DNA of 64,000 nucleotides, taken from Solobacterium sp. UBA3691 (lineage in GTDB: Bacteria > Bacillota_I > Bacilli_A > Erysipelotrichales > Erysipelotrichaceae). The notes under the pieces are model-generated. The model did no database searches, was not told where the DNA came from, and worked only from the letters and a program-made list of their open reading frames with translations. Positions within the stretch are counted from its first letter, which is position 1. Every line of letters starts with the position of its first letter. The stretch is from assembly GCA_002372175.1 (NCBI GenBank), contig DFIS01000076.1, forward strand, positions 72,654 to 136,653, read 5' to 3'. Below are positions 16,768 to 26,096 of the stretch, in pieces. The position numbers and the translations under genes were made by a program.

Positions 16768-17852
16768 GCTCTGTTAAGAGAAGAAGAAAACACAGAAGAA
16801 GGATCAGACCGCTACGTATCCTGTTCCTGCTGGCAATTGCGGCTCTGGCTGTCTTAGGCGTCATGTACATGCGCTATAAGAGCAATCTGAAGCCGGTATC
16901 GGATATTCCGGAAACCGTTCTGTTTGAAGTCAAAGCCGGATCATCGGTAAAGGATGTTGCTGAAGATCTGGAAGCTGCCGGTCTTGTACGCAATGCGGAC
17001 AGTGCCTATCTCTTTGCCAGAAGGAATAACCTCGGCAATATCAAGTCGGGTGAATATGAACTGGATAAGAGCTGGGATCCGGAAAAGATCTTTACGTGGA
17101 TCAGCGATGCCTCCAATGCCATCGTCTATGATACAACGGTAACGATCGTCGAAGGCGACTGGGCCAAGGATATGGCCAATAAGATCGCCAATGCGACATC
17201 TGTAACTGCTGATGAACTGATGAATCTCTGGAACGATGAGACATATCTGCGTTCACTGATGAGCCGTTATCCGTTTATTACGGAAGATCTCTTCGACCCT
17301 GATATCCGCACTAAGCTGGAAGGTTATCTGGCCCCGAATACATATCGTTTCTATCAGGAGACAACAGCCGAAGAGATCACGGAGAAGATCCTTGATCAGT
17401 CACTGAAGGTCTACAATGAACTGGAAGCGGATATGAAAAAGAGCTCACTGAGCATCAATGAGATCTATACACTGGCAAGTATCGTCCAGTTTGAGAGCGG
17501 TGATGTCAACGAAATGGCAAATATCTCCGGTGTCTTCTGGAACCGTCTCGATATAGATATGCCGCTGCAGTCCAGTGCTACGGTATGTTATGCGATCGAC
17601 TTTGACAAGGGTGATCACTGGATGGACTGTGAAGTGAACGGTAACTTTGAATCACCGTACAATACGTACAAGTACGGCGGACTGCCTCCGGGTCCGATCC
17701 TGAATCCCGGTTATGATGCGATCTATGCGACCCTGCATCCGGCCAAGCACAAGTATTATTACTTCATGGCAGATGTATACGGTACAGGTCAGATCTACTA
17801 TGCCGAGACACTGGCAGAACATGAGGCCAACGTGTCCAAGTACCTGCGATGA
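16764..17852 (+). CDS. mltG: Endolytic murein transglycosylase MltG (YceG-like)
   Basis: A 362-residue membrane-anchored lytic transglycosylase that cuts nascent glycan strands and sets their length. A very basic cytoplasmic N-terminus (KRRRKHRRRIRP) precedes one TM helix at about 16-33. The LysM-like region is at about 50-115 and the YceG catalytic domain at about 115-355. The catalytic segment LASIVQFESGDVNEM keeps the second Glu of the ASIVxxE pattern. It is followed by ISGVFWNRL, PLQSSATVCYAI and YGGLPPGPILNPG, all diagnostic. It is coupled to the DUF1292 gene upstream and the Nudix gene downstream by 4-nt overlaps. Confidence 0.96.
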   Translation: MSSVKRRRKHRRRIRPLRILFLLAIAALAVLGVMYMRYKSNLKPVSDIPETVLFEVKAGSSVKDVAEDLEAAGLVRNADSAYLFARRNNLGNIKSGEYELDKSWDPEKIFTWISDASNAIVYDTTVTIVEGDWAKDMANKIANATSVTADELMNLWNDETYLRSLMSRYPFITEDLFDPDIRTKLEGYLAPNTYRFYQETTAEEITEKILDQSLKVYNELEADMKKSSLSINEIYTLASIVQFESGDVNEMANISGVFWNRLDIDMPLQSSATVCYAIDFDKGDHWMDCEVNGNFESPYNTYKYGGLPPGPILNPGYDAIYATLHPAKHKYYYFMADVYGTGQIYYAETLAEHEANVSKYLR

Positions 17853-18325
17853 TACGGACAACACTGGTCTATCTGCAGGATCAGGGATATTGGCTGATGC
17901 TCAGACGTGACAAGAAGAAACAGGATATCAATGCCGGAAAATGGATCGGTACAGGCGGCAAGCTCGAAGAAGGGGAAACACCCCGGGCATGCGCATACCG
18001 GGAGACGGTGGAAGAGACAGGGCTGAAACCGGCATCTCTCACATACCGCGGCACCGTATACTTCTGTTACGGCGATATCGACAGCGAGAAGATGTATGTC
18101 TATACCGGTACTGTTAATGACAGAGCGTTTTCTGACAGTGATGAAGGCACGCTGGCCTGGATCAGAGAAGAAGATATTTTGACGCTTCCGTTATGGGAAG
18201 GGGATAAAGCTTTTTTACCGTTACTGATGAAGCCGGCGGATATCTTCTGCATGTCACTGCTGTATGATCAGCACGGTAACCTGCTGAAGGTCGAAACACT
18301 GCCGGCGGAAACCGAAAACCAGTAG
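17849..18325 (+). CDS. Nudix hydrolase (MutT-like, 8-oxo-dGTPase-type)
   Basis: A 158-residue Nudix protein. The Nudix box GKLEEGETPRACAYRETVEE (about 34-53) has all signature acids (G, E, REx2EE). It probably hydrolyses an oxidised or damaged nucleoside triphosphate; the TGGKLEEGE context is that of the 8-oxo-dGTP diphosphatase group, but substrate cannot be fixed. It starts in the mltG stop (ATGA). A promoter for greA follows, so it ends the ireB-side operon. Confidence 0.9.
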   Translation: MIRTTLVYLQDQGYWLMLRRDKKKQDINAGKWIGTGGKLEEGETPRACAYRETVEETGLKPASLTYRGTVYFCYGDIDSEKMYVYTGTVNDRAFSDSDEGTLAWIREEDILTLPLWEGDKAFLPLLMKPADIFCMSLLYDQHGNLLKVETLPAETENQ

Positions 18326-18342
18326 AAAACGAAGTACCTTGG

Positions 18343-18351
18343 TGGTATAAT
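18343..18351 (+). promoter_or_regulatory. Extended -10 promoter of greA
   Basis: TG-G-TATAAT with a 26-nt leader containing AAAGGAG before the greA ATG at 18378. Confidence 0.65.
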
Positions 18352-18377
18352 GCATACGCTTGATAAAGGAGTTATTT

Positions 18378-18857
18378 ATGTCTGAAGAAAAAGTATATGT
18401 AACATATGTTACGGAAGAAGGTCTGAAAAAACTGCAGGATGAGTATGATCATCTGATCCATGTTGAAAGAGAAGAGAACCTGAAAGAACTGAAAGAAGCC
18501 AGAGCACTTGGTGACCTTTCGGAAAATGCTGACTACGATGCAGCCAGAGAGAGACAGGCACAGATCCAGGCCAGGATCAATGAACTGGAGGCCATGCTCG
18601 ATCACTATGAACTGATCGATACAAGCAAAGGAGGCTCCAAGACTGTACGTATCGGTTCTACGGTAACGATCGAATTCCTTGATATCCATCAGGAAGAGAC
18701 GTATACGATCGTTGGTTCCACCGAGGCTGATCCGCTCAACGGAAAGCTCTCCAACGAGACACCGCTGGCACAGGCTATTCTTGATCACAAGATCGGTGAT
18801 ACCGTATCGGTTCAGGCTAAGACACCGTACGATGTGATCATCATCACGATTAAATAA
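18378..18857 (+). CDS. greA: Transcription elongation factor GreA
   Basis: A 159-residue Gre factor that rescues backtracked RNA polymerase by stimulating transcript cleavage. The N-terminal antiparallel coiled coil spans about 8-75. Its tip region has ALGDLSENADYDAARERQ, with the acidic D and E residues that reach the polymerase active site. The C-terminal FKBP-like domain includes TVTIEFLDI and GSTEADPLNGKLSNETPL. The start at 18378 is fixed by AAAGGAG; an in-frame ATG at 18360 lies upstream of that site and is rejected. Confidence 0.97.
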   Translation: MSEEKVYVTYVTEEGLKKLQDEYDHLIHVEREENLKELKEARALGDLSENADYDAARERQAQIQARINELEAMLDHYELIDTSKGGSKTVRIGSTVTIEFLDIHQEETYTIVGSTEADPLNGKLSNETPLAQAILDHKIGDTVSVQAKTPYDVIIITIK

Positions 18858-18889
18858 TTTCTTCAGGGAAATACGGGAATACAGACAAT

Positions 18890-18942
18890 AAGATAAGCAG
18901 GAGGTTTACTCATGAAACAGCTGCTTATCTTTTCTTTGTTTA
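18890..18942 (+). promoter_or_regulatory. Hairpin enclosing the comEA ribosome site and start codon
   Basis: AAGATAAGCAG (18890-18900) is a perfect 11-bp inverted repeat of CTGCTTATCTT (18921-18931). The 20-nt loop holds the GAGG of the Shine-Dalgarno and the comEA ATG (18912). The second arm is followed by TTTCTTTGTTT. It can act as a greA terminator inside the comEA coding start, or as a lid on comEA translation. Confidence 0.65.
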
Positions 18943-19379
18943 TCATTCTGGTATTCATGATCGACATTACACCGGAAGATCCTGCACAGATGAAAAAAGA
19001 GACGATCAGCATAATCGTAGACGGAGCCGTTGAACAGCCGGGTGTTTACGAGACACAGCCATACTCTACGGTCAGTGAAGTACTGGCAAAAGCAGGCATC
19101 AGTGAAGATGCAGATATGAGTGTGATCAATCCCGGTACCGTGCTGAAGGACAGGGATATACTGATCATTCCGGAAAAGAGAACCGAAAGCCGTGTGTCGA
19201 TCAATACAGCAGATCTGGATACACTGTGCACACTTCCTGGAATCGGACCGACGACGGCAGAAAAGATCATCGATTACAGGAATACCATGGGCCTGTTTCA
19301 GAATACCGATGATCTGCAGAAGGTCAAGGGAATCGGACCGAAGAAGTATGAGAAACTGAAGGAATTCATATGTCTCTAG
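18912..19379 (+). CDS. comEA: Competence DNA receptor ComEA
   Basis: A 155-residue membrane-anchored DNA-binding protein that hands incoming DNA to ComEC. The N-terminal hydrophobic anchor is at about 3-17, an SLBB-like domain at about 32-90 (IVDGAVEQPGVYE and INPGTVLKDRDILIIP), and a C-terminal helix-hairpin-helix pair at about 95-153 (LCTLPGIGPTTAEKI and KVKGIGPKKYEKL). The start follows AGGAGG. The start region lies in a strong inverted repeat. It overlaps comEC by 10 nt, the standard comEA-comEC order. Confidence 0.95.
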   Translation: MKQLLIFSLFIILVFMIDITPEDPAQMKKETISIIVDGAVEQPGVYETQPYSTVSEVLAKAGISEDADMSVINPGTVLKDRDILIIPEKRTESRVSINTADLDTLCTLPGIGPTTAEKIIDYRNTMGLFQNTDDLQKVKGIGPKKYEKLKEFICL

Positions 19380-21292
19380 GATCACTGCGTGAGGATCTTC
19401 TGCATCACTCACTGCTGATCGCGGTCATGGCACTGTTTTTCCGCCGTTATCCGTTTACTTCTGCTGCTGTTGTCCTGGTCCTTGGCTTTCTGCAGAAACG
19501 GCGCAGCTTCCTGTTTCTTGCGCTGTTAGTCTGTGTCTTCTTCGTACGCATGTATCTGCGCACGGACAGGCAGTTCTTTGAAGGAAGGGTGATCACGGTC
19601 AGAGACCGCTACTGCATTGCGGAAAACGGCGAACAGAGACTGCTATTGTATACGGACAGGCAGCCGCTGCTGGATTCCCGCATATCCTTTGCCTGCACTC
19701 CGGAAAGAATTGTCTCCTCACCGCTGTTTTACAGACATACATTTGCGCAGAACATGTACAGTCACGGGGTGACGGAAAGCTGCCGGATCAACGGTTACCA
19801 GGTCAAAAGACCTTCCCGCAGTATCCGCGGATATCTGCAGAAGCGCACATATGCGATCGAAGATGAACAGATTCAGAGACTGGTACAGAGGATCCTGCTG
19901 GACATGCACAGTGCTGATGATGATCTGATCAGTTCTCTTCGCACTTCCGGTTTCTCATTGATCGGCATTACCTACGTGATCTCTTCCGTGCTGAAGTATT
20001 TCACTGACCGGAAACACAGAAATACCGTGATTCTGATCCTGCAGGGCATGCTTGTATATGTATATCATTTTCCGGTCAATCTGCTGTTTTCCTTTCTCTA
20101 CAGACTCAGCGGATATACACCGCTGAATGCACACGAACGCCTGGGGCTCTGTATCCTGTCCGTGCTGTTTCTGTTTCCGTATGCGGTTTTTTCCTCCGGT
20201 ACCATCATCATGATCCTGTTCCGTCTTCTGCGTCTTTACCGGCTGAAAACGGAAGAACGTTTACTCGCCGATGTCTTTATCCAGAGCATCCTGTTTCAGC
20301 GTGTCAGCCTGCTGAAATGGCTGCTCTACGGTATGATCCTGCCGGTATACGGTATTCTGTGGTTCATGGCACTGTTCTGCCTGTACAGGCCTGTTTCTCT
20401 GCTTGTTACAGCTGTATATATCTTTGACAGATTTACTGCTGTTACCGATCTCTTCTCATTGCCAGGCAGTGTGCTTGGGGCAGGGCTGCCAGTTTATCTT
20501 CTGATGGTCCTGATCATGCGCGGTAAACCGTATATATTCCGTTATGCCCTGATCCTGTTTCTGATTTTTCAGTATACAGGCCTGTTTCATCCGCTGGCAG
20601 AAGTCACATTTGTGAATGTCGGACAGGGTGATGCCATCTTGATCAGGCAGCCGTTTAATTCCTGCAATATTCTGGTCGATACCGGAAGACCCTCTGCATA
20701 TACAGACCTGAGAGGATACCTGCAGGCATTGGGCATACGCAGGATCGATCTTCTGCTGATCAGTCACAGTGATGATGATCATGACGGCAATGCCGAACGT
20801 GTGGAAAACGACTATGGTGCAGAGGTGATCCGTGATCACTTCAGTACGCTGCAGCGAGGCAGGTTACGCCTGCATGATCTGAATACGATCAATGATGAAG
20901 AAGACAGCAACCGCAGCTCACAGACAGTTCTGTTTGCGATGAATGGCCTGACGTATCTTCTGACCGGGGATATCGATCTGTATAACGAAGAGGTACTGCT
21001 GAGGGAGTATGATGATCTGCACTGCGACATCCTGAAGCTTGCACACCATGGCAGTGACACAGCTTCCGGCGATGCCTTTCTTGAGCGTACGAGACCTTTG
21101 CTGGCGGTTGTCTCTGCCGGTCTGAACAATTACTATGGTCATCCACATCCTGCCGTCATGCAGAGACTTCAGGACTGGCATATTGCTTCTTTGAATACAG
21201 CAGAGAACGGGGATATCCGGATCCTGTGTCTGCCGCATGTCAATCTGCTTGTTACAGCCGATAAAAAGACCGGCATACTATTGCCTGGATAA
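19370..21292 (+). CDS. comEC: DNA uptake channel ComEC/Rec2
   Basis: A 640-residue polytopic membrane protein forming the inner-membrane DNA channel of natural transformation. TM helices near the N-terminus (about 15-65) are followed by an extracytoplasmic OB-like region and the Competence domain with several TM segments (about 180-410). The C-terminal metallo-beta-lactamase domain (about 415-635) has FVNVGQGDAILI and the metal site ISHSDDDHDGN, plus LAHHGSDTASG. It is slightly shorter than Bacillus ComEC but has all parts. The start lies within comEA. Confidence 0.94.
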   Translation: MSLGSLREDLLHHSLLIAVMALFFRRYPFTSAAVVLVLGFLQKRRSFLFLALLVCVFFVRMYLRTDRQFFEGRVITVRDRYCIAENGEQRLLLYTDRQPLLDSRISFACTPERIVSSPLFYRHTFAQNMYSHGVTESCRINGYQVKRPSRSIRGYLQKRTYAIEDEQIQRLVQRILLDMHSADDDLISSLRTSGFSLIGITYVISSVLKYFTDRKHRNTVILILQGMLVYVYHFPVNLLFSFLYRLSGYTPLNAHERLGLCILSVLFLFPYAVFSSGTIIMILFRLLRLYRLKTEERLLADVFIQSILFQRVSLLKWLLYGMILPVYGILWFMALFCLYRPVSLLVTAVYIFDRFTAVTDLFSLPGSVLGAGLPVYLLMVLIMRGKPYIFRYALILFLIFQYTGLFHPLAEVTFVNVGQGDAILIRQPFNSCNILVDTGRPSAYTDLRGYLQALGIRRIDLLLISHSDDDHDGNAERVENDYGAEVIRDHFSTLQRGRLRLHDLNTINDEEDSNRSSQTVLFAMNGLTYLLTGDIDLYNEEVLLREYDDLHCDILKLAHHGSDTASGDAFLERTRPLLAVVSAGLNNYYGHPHPAVMQRLQDWHIASLNTAENGDIRILCLPHVNLLVTADKKTGILLPG

Positions 21293-21295
21293 AGG

Positions 21296-21301
21296 TATAA
21301 T
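21296..21301 (+). promoter_or_regulatory. -10 element giving a leaderless holA mRNA
   Basis: TATAAT ends 6 nt before the holA ATG at 21308. There is no TGN extension, no clear -35 and no Shine-Dalgarno. It lies directly after the comEC stop. Confidence 0.55.
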
Positions 21302-21307
21302 AGAAAC

Positions 21308-22288
21308 ATGATATACTTGATCGAAGGCAAAGAAACATACTTCCTGACCCGTAAGAAAAGCGCATTGCTGAACCGCAGGGATCTTGACCGGGAGAATATT
21401 CTGGTCATCGACGGCTCAGACCGGAAGAACTTTTCCATGCCATCCGTGCTTTCCTTCTGCAATACCGTCTCTCTTTTCAGCGAACGCAGGGCCGTTGTGA
21501 TCAATGATCCGTATTTCCTGAATTCCGGGACGTCCGACAAAGCGAAAAACAAGGCTGCACCTGTCAGCGAACTGCTGGAAGCGTACTGCAAAGATCCCAA
21601 TCCCGACTGTGATCTGTTACTGGTATGTACGGGATTTGAAGCAGATAAGCGTACAAAAGAGTACAAGATCCTGGAAAGTCACCGCGGTAAGACCGTTGAT
21701 ATCCTGACCTTCAGCCAGAAGTCTCCGCGTGAACTGGAGCGCTACATCGATACGGAGCTGTCCAAACACAGGATCCGGATGACTAATGATGCCCGCAAGG
21801 AATTCCGTATCCGCATTAACAACAGTACGACGATGTTTCATATTGCCATGGACAGCATTCTTCTCTACGGGGAAAAGGATCTGAATCTTGAGGATATAGA
21901 ACATCTTGTCTATATCAATCCGGAAGTCAATCACTGGAAGCTTGGCAACAGTTTCATCGCCGGTGATGCCGAAGGTACTTTCCGGGCCCTGCAGGAATGC
22001 ATAGAGATCGAGCATATGACATATACAAACCTGATCCCGGTACTGGCCTCACAGATCCGCGGTATATACAATTCTGTACTATGCAATGAACACGGTATGG
22101 GTGAGGAACAGATCCGCCGGTATACCGGCAGGAATTATCCGTCACTTGATATCAGCAGTGCCGGAAGACTGTCCTCCGGGGATCTGCTGGAGAGGATGTA
22201 TGCGCTGGCAGAACTCGAACAGTCGATCAAGCGCGGTGAAGCAGACGAGAAAAACGGTTTTGAACGTTATCTGATGAGGTATCTGTAA
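21308..22288 (+). CDS. holA: DNA polymerase III delta subunit
   Basis: A 326-residue clamp-loader delta subunit, which opens the beta sliding clamp. The N-terminal AAA+-like domain lacks a full Walker motif, as usual for delta. IYLIEGKETYFLTRKK at the N-terminus and the segment around SPRELERYID match the family. The C-terminal collar includes MTYTNLIPVLASQIRGIYN. The order comEC then holA is common in Bacillota. The ATG sits 6 nt after a TATAAT. The stop overlaps the next start by one base (TAATG). Confidence 0.93.
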   Translation: MIYLIEGKETYFLTRKKSALLNRRDLDRENILVIDGSDRKNFSMPSVLSFCNTVSLFSERRAVVINDPYFLNSGTSDKAKNKAAPVSELLEAYCKDPNPDCDLLLVCTGFEADKRTKEYKILESHRGKTVDILTFSQKSPRELERYIDTELSKHRIRMTNDARKEFRIRINNSTTMFHIAMDSILLYGEKDLNLEDIEHLVYINPEVNHWKLGNSFIAGDAEGTFRALQECIEIEHMTYTNLIPVLASQIRGIYNSVLCNEHGMGEEQIRRYTGRNYPSLDISSAGRLSSGDLLERMYALAELEQSIKRGEADEKNGFERYLMRYL

Positions 22289-23490
22289 TGCAGTCATTAA
22301 CAGAGTTATACAAGAAGGGAAGAGGACCAAGCAGTTCTCATACCTTGGCTCCCGAAAGGGCCTGCAGGCTGTTTACCGAGGTATGCGGTGTCTTTCCGTA
22401 TTACCAGGTTCAGCTGTACGGTTCCCTGTCACTGACCGGAAAGGGACATGGCACTGACCGCGTGATCATCGAGACACTGCCCGGGGAGACAGAAGTGAAG
22501 ATGTGTCTGAACTGGGACGAAGAGTTCCCGAACGGCTTTTACCTGCGCGGACTGAACGAAAACCATATCGAACAGGTAAAATGGACGGTCTTCTCGCTTG
22601 GCGGAGGAACGATCCGGATCAAAGAATATCCCGTTGATTTTACACGGGAGATATACAGCGAAAACAGCTGGAAAGAGATCACGGAAGTACTTGAGCATGA
22701 GGGTCTTTCACTGACCGAGTATATCTACCGGCATGAACCGGATCTGCATGCATATCTGCTTGGTATTCTTGATGCTGAGCTTGCCTGTGTTGACCGCGGT
22801 CTGCAGGAGAGCGGCATCCTGCCGGGAAAGCTGCATCTTAAGCGCAGTGCCGGAGATCTGTACCGGGCAAGTGAACAAATGAGCGGCACGGAAAAAGAAC
22901 GTATGCGGATGATGGCATATGCATATGCGGCAAGTGAGGAGAATGCCGACGGACACAGCTGTGTTACCGCACCTACACTTGGTGCCTGCGGTGTCATCGC
23001 ATCAGTATGTTACTACGCTGTGCATGATCTTGGCATCGACCTGGACAGAATCGCGGATGCTCTGGCTGTCGGCGGTATCTTCGGCAATCTGATCAAACAG
23101 AATGCGACGATATCCGGTGCTGTGGGCGGCTGTCAGGCAGAGATCGGAGCTGCCGTATCAATGGCTGCAGCGATCTGTGCATATCTGGAAGGACTTGACC
23201 GCAGACAGATCGAGTATGCGGCAGAGATCGGCATGGAGCACAATCTCGGGCTGACCTGTGATCCTGTCATGGGTTATGTCATGATACCGTGTATTGAACG
23301 CAATGCCATGGGTGTATTGAGGGCATACGATGCTGTACTCTTAAGTAAATACATGAGCAGGATCAAACGCCATCTGGTCTCCTTTGATATGGTCGTCCAT
23401 ACGATGAATGAGACCGGCAATCAGATACCGATCACCTTGAAAGAGACAGCAGAAGGGGGACTGGCACTTGAATTCGAAAGAAACAGGTGA
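22288..23490 (+). CDS. sdaA: L-serine ammonia-lyase, iron-sulfur dependent (single chain)
   Basis: A 400-residue fused beta-alpha serine dehydratase that deaminates L-serine to pyruvate with a [4Fe-4S] cluster. The beta part begins with GPSSSHTLAPERA (14-26), the typical signature. The alpha part has SCVTAPTLGACGV and NATISGAVGGCQAEIG. Likely cluster cysteines are in GGCQ (about 280), LTCDPV (about 325) and IPCIERN (about 335). Pyruvate formation fits the acetate kinase gene in the same window. It overlaps the glycosylase gene by 23 nt. Confidence 0.92.
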   Translation: MQSLTELYKKGRGPSSSHTLAPERACRLFTEVCGVFPYYQVQLYGSLSLTGKGHGTDRVIIETLPGETEVKMCLNWDEEFPNGFYLRGLNENHIEQVKWTVFSLGGGTIRIKEYPVDFTREIYSENSWKEITEVLEHEGLSLTEYIYRHEPDLHAYLLGILDAELACVDRGLQESGILPGKLHLKRSAGDLYRASEQMSGTEKERMRMMAYAYAASEENADGHSCVTAPTLGACGVIASVCYYAVHDLGIDLDRIADALAVGGIFGNLIKQNATISGAVGGCQAEIGAAVSMAAAICAYLEGLDRRQIEYAAEIGMEHNLGLTCDPVMGYVMIPCIERNAMGVLRAYDAVLLSKYMSRIKRHLVSFDMVVHTMNETGNQIPITLKETAEGGLALEFERNR

Positions 23491-23965
23491 ATACCTGGTA
23501 CATCCGTTTGCGCCTGTCTTTGATGCCTCTTCCAGAGTTTTGATCCTGGGTTCTTTTCCGTCGGTGATCTCCCGTCAGCAGGCTTTCTATTATGCCAATA
23601 AGAACAACCGTTTCTGGAGTGTTCTATCGGCTGTATTTGAAGAGGAGATCACTGACCGCAGAGCATTCTGTCTGTCGCATCATCTTGCCTTGTGGGATGT
23701 GATCTGTTCATGCCGTATTACCGGCAGCAGTGATGCCAGCATCCGTGACGTGACATGCAATAATATTGCCGGTCTGATCAGAGATACCGATATCAGAGCT
23801 GTCTTTACGACCGGGAAGAAAGCATCCGCACTATATCAGAAATATATTGATCTGCCGCTGTGTCATATACCGCTGCCCAGTACCTCAGGGGCCAATGCTG
23901 TATACAGCAGGGAAGATCTGATCAGGGAGTATAGGAAAATACGTGAATATGCCGAAAAAGATTGA
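23468..23965 (+). CDS. DNA-deoxyinosine glycosylase (UDG family 6-like)
   Basis: A 165-residue uracil-DNA-glycosylase-fold enzyme resembling hypoxanthine/deoxyinosine glycosylases. LILGSFPSVISRQQAFYY and NKNNRFW form the first active-site motif, and PLPSTSGANAVY forms the second. It removes deaminated adenine (hypoxanthine) from DNA, complementing rdgB, which cleans the nucleotide pool. The start is TTG at 23468 with AAGGGGG upstream, inside the serine dehydratase gene. The stop lies inside the U32 gene. Confidence 0.85.
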   Translation: MNSKETGEYLVHPFAPVFDASSRVLILGSFPSVISRQQAFYYANKNNRFWSVLSAVFEEEITDRRAFCLSHHLALWDVICSCRITGSSDASIRDVTCNNIAGLIRDTDIRAVFTTGKKASALYQKYIDLPLCHIPLPSTSGANAVYSREDLIREYRKIREYAEKD

Positions 23966-26096
23966 ACTGCTGGCACCTGCCGGCAACATGGATTCTCTGA
24001 AGGCAGCAGCTGCCGCCGGCTGTAATGCTGTATATCTCGGACTGAGTACATTTTCAGCACGGGCATTTGCCGGTAATTTCAGCAGAGATGAATTTAGGGA
24101 AGCAATCTCTTACTGCCATATCCGCGGTATCAAAGTCTATGTGACACTGAATACACTGTTATTTGAAGAAGAACTGGAGAATGCCGTAAAGGAAGCTGCT
24201 TTCCTGTATGAGAATCATGCGGATGCGGTACTTGTACAGGATCTGGGGCTGTTTCTGCGGCTGCGGGCAGAGTTCCCGGATCTTGCGGTGCACTGTTCCA
24301 CACAGATGCATATCCATAACCGGGACGGAGCACTCTTCATGCATAACCATGGCGCATCCCGTGTTGTCCTGGCCAGAGAGACACCGCTGGAACTCGTCAA
24401 GGAGATATCCGGACTGGGTGTGGAGACCGAGATCTTCGCGTATGGTGCCCTCTGTATCAGCTACAGCGGACAGTGCCTGATGAGCGCAGCACTGAAGAAC
24501 AGATCTGGCAACCGCGGTATGTGCGCGCAGTACTGCCGCATGAAATACCGTACAGACAAGGATCAGCCCTACAGTTATCTGCTGAGTCCCAAAGACCTGA
24601 ATGTGATCGATCATATTCCGGAGATCATTGAAGCCGGCGTATCCTCGCTGAAGATCGAAGGCAGGATGAAACGTCCTGAATACGTATATCTCGCAGTAAA
24701 GACCTTCCGTGAAGCAATCGATGCTTACTACGAAGGAAGAGAATACGTGGTCAGCAGACAGCGGCAGAAAGAGCTGCTGCTGATGTTCAACCGCGGGTTT
24801 ACGGAGGGACATCTGTTCCATGCGTCTGTTTCCGAGCGAATGAATCATCACCGTCCCAATCATCAGGGCATAACGATCGGTACGGTCAAGGCAGTAAAAG
24901 GAGATACAGTTATCGTCAGACTGACCGATACGCTGTATCAGCATGACGGTCTGCGTATCCTTGCGGATGAGGATATAGGCCTCACAGCAGACAGGATACT
25001 CGTTAACCGCAAACCGGTAAAAAGGGCGGATGCAGGTATGGAAGTACAGCTGAGCTATCCTGCCGGGACAAGACCGAGACCGGGACAGAAGCTGCAGAAA
25101 ACGACTGATGCAGCTCTGATCAGAACGATACAGGAAGAGATCGCTGTCCAAAGACAGACGGTCCCCGTAACGATACGATGCACAGCCAGAACCGGCAGTC
25201 CCTTATGCATAACGGCGGAAGATGAAGACGGGCATACAGCTTATGCAGAAAGCGACCTGCCGTGTGAAGCCGCCAGGACCCATAGTCTGAGTCATGAAAG
25301 ACTGCGTGAATTACTGTCCAGGACAGATAAATTACCGTACAGGATCGATGCTTTTGAAGCTGATACCGATGATATCTTCCTGCCGGTCAGCGTGATCAAT
25401 GAGACCCGCAGAAAAGTCTTTGCGGAGCTTAATGATATCCGTACGGTCATCCCGCGTACTGGCCGAAAGGAATATATCCCGGCAGTCGTGGAGAAAGAGC
25501 TGCCTCCGTACAGGATGATCATTGATCACGGTGCCAAACCGGTGATCGTCCTGCCTGAAGAGATGAATATCACTGAACATCTGCCTGTGACTGCCGAAAA
25601 CGGATATGCAGAGGAGCTTCTGGCAGACAATGTGATCAGAGAGATCGGGGCACTTTCCCATCCTCTGCGTAACGCTGTCTGCGGCATGACATTCAATGTC
25701 ACAAACAGTTATGCAGCAGAATTCCTGCTGAAAAGAGAAGGGGTCTGCGGTGTTATCGTTTCCTCGGAGCTGAATGACCGCAGTCTGCAGGCACTGCTGA
25801 ACGGATGGTATAAGCGCCATACAGCAGAACCTGCACTGTTCAGGCTGACCTACGGCCGCAGAACACTGATGTATATCAAAAACGGATTTATGCAGGGGAA
25901 TCCCTCACAGCTCGAAGATCTCCACCATGAGCGCTTCCCGGTGATCATCCGGAACGGCTGTACAGAGATCCTTGAGAACCATCCGGTTTGTGAAAAAAAT
26001 ACGCTGGTCTATGGAAAATATCTGATCATGAGTCTAGAATTAAACTCAGAACAGAAAGAAATTCAGGAGGGGAGTTATGAAGAAATTTTTAACTGA
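23949..26096 (+). CDS. U32-family peptidase-like protein, long form with C-terminal DUF3656-like part
   Basis: A 715-residue U32 protein. The N-terminal TIM-like core (KIELLAPAGNMDSLKAA) includes the family motif YGALCISYSGQCLMS and the cysteine pair in NRGMCAQYCR, likely for an Fe-S cluster. It also has LKIEGRMKRPEYVY. An added C-terminal half of about 300 residues resembles DUF3656. Long U32 proteins of this type include RlhA, needed for a 23S rRNA C5-hydroxycytidine, while shorter ones hydroxylate tRNA, so an RNA-hydroxylation role is more likely than proteolysis. ATG 23949 or GTG 23943 may start it. It overlaps genes on both sides. Confidence 0.85.
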   Translation: MPKKIELLAPAGNMDSLKAAAAAGCNAVYLGLSTFSARAFAGNFSRDEFREAISYCHIRGIKVYVTLNTLLFEEELENAVKEAAFLYENHADAVLVQDLGLFLRLRAEFPDLAVHCSTQMHIHNRDGALFMHNHGASRVVLARETPLELVKEISGLGVETEIFAYGALCISYSGQCLMSAALKNRSGNRGMCAQYCRMKYRTDKDQPYSYLLSPKDLNVIDHIPEIIEAGVSSLKIEGRMKRPEYVYLAVKTFREAIDAYYEGREYVVSRQRQKELLLMFNRGFTEGHLFHASVSERMNHHRPNHQGITIGTVKAVKGDTVIVRLTDTLYQHDGLRILADEDIGLTADRILVNRKPVKRADAGMEVQLSYPAGTRPRPGQKLQKTTDAALIRTIQEEIAVQRQTVPVTIRCTARTGSPLCITAEDEDGHTAYAESDLPCEAARTHSLSHERLRELLSRTDKLPYRIDAFEADTDDIFLPVSVINETRRKVFAELNDIRTVIPRTGRKEYIPAVVEKELPPYRMIIDHGAKPVIVLPEEMNITEHLPVTAENGYAEELLADNVIREIGALSHPLRNAVCGMTFNVTNSYAAEFLLKREGVCGVIVSSELNDRSLQALLNGWYKRHTAEPALFRLTYGRRTLMYIKNGFMQGNPSQLEDLHHERFPVIIRNGCTEILENHPVCEKNTLVYGKYLIMSLELNSEQKEIQEGSYEEIFN

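Noticed and set aside
23468..23490. Possible frameshift at the serine dehydratase/glycosylase junction
   Set aside because: Both proteins are full length for their families; the 23-nt overlap is a coupled start with TTG.
24159..25151. 330-codon open frame antisense to the U32 gene
   Set aside because: It overlaps conserved U32 coding sequence entirely and has no recognisable domain or start signal.
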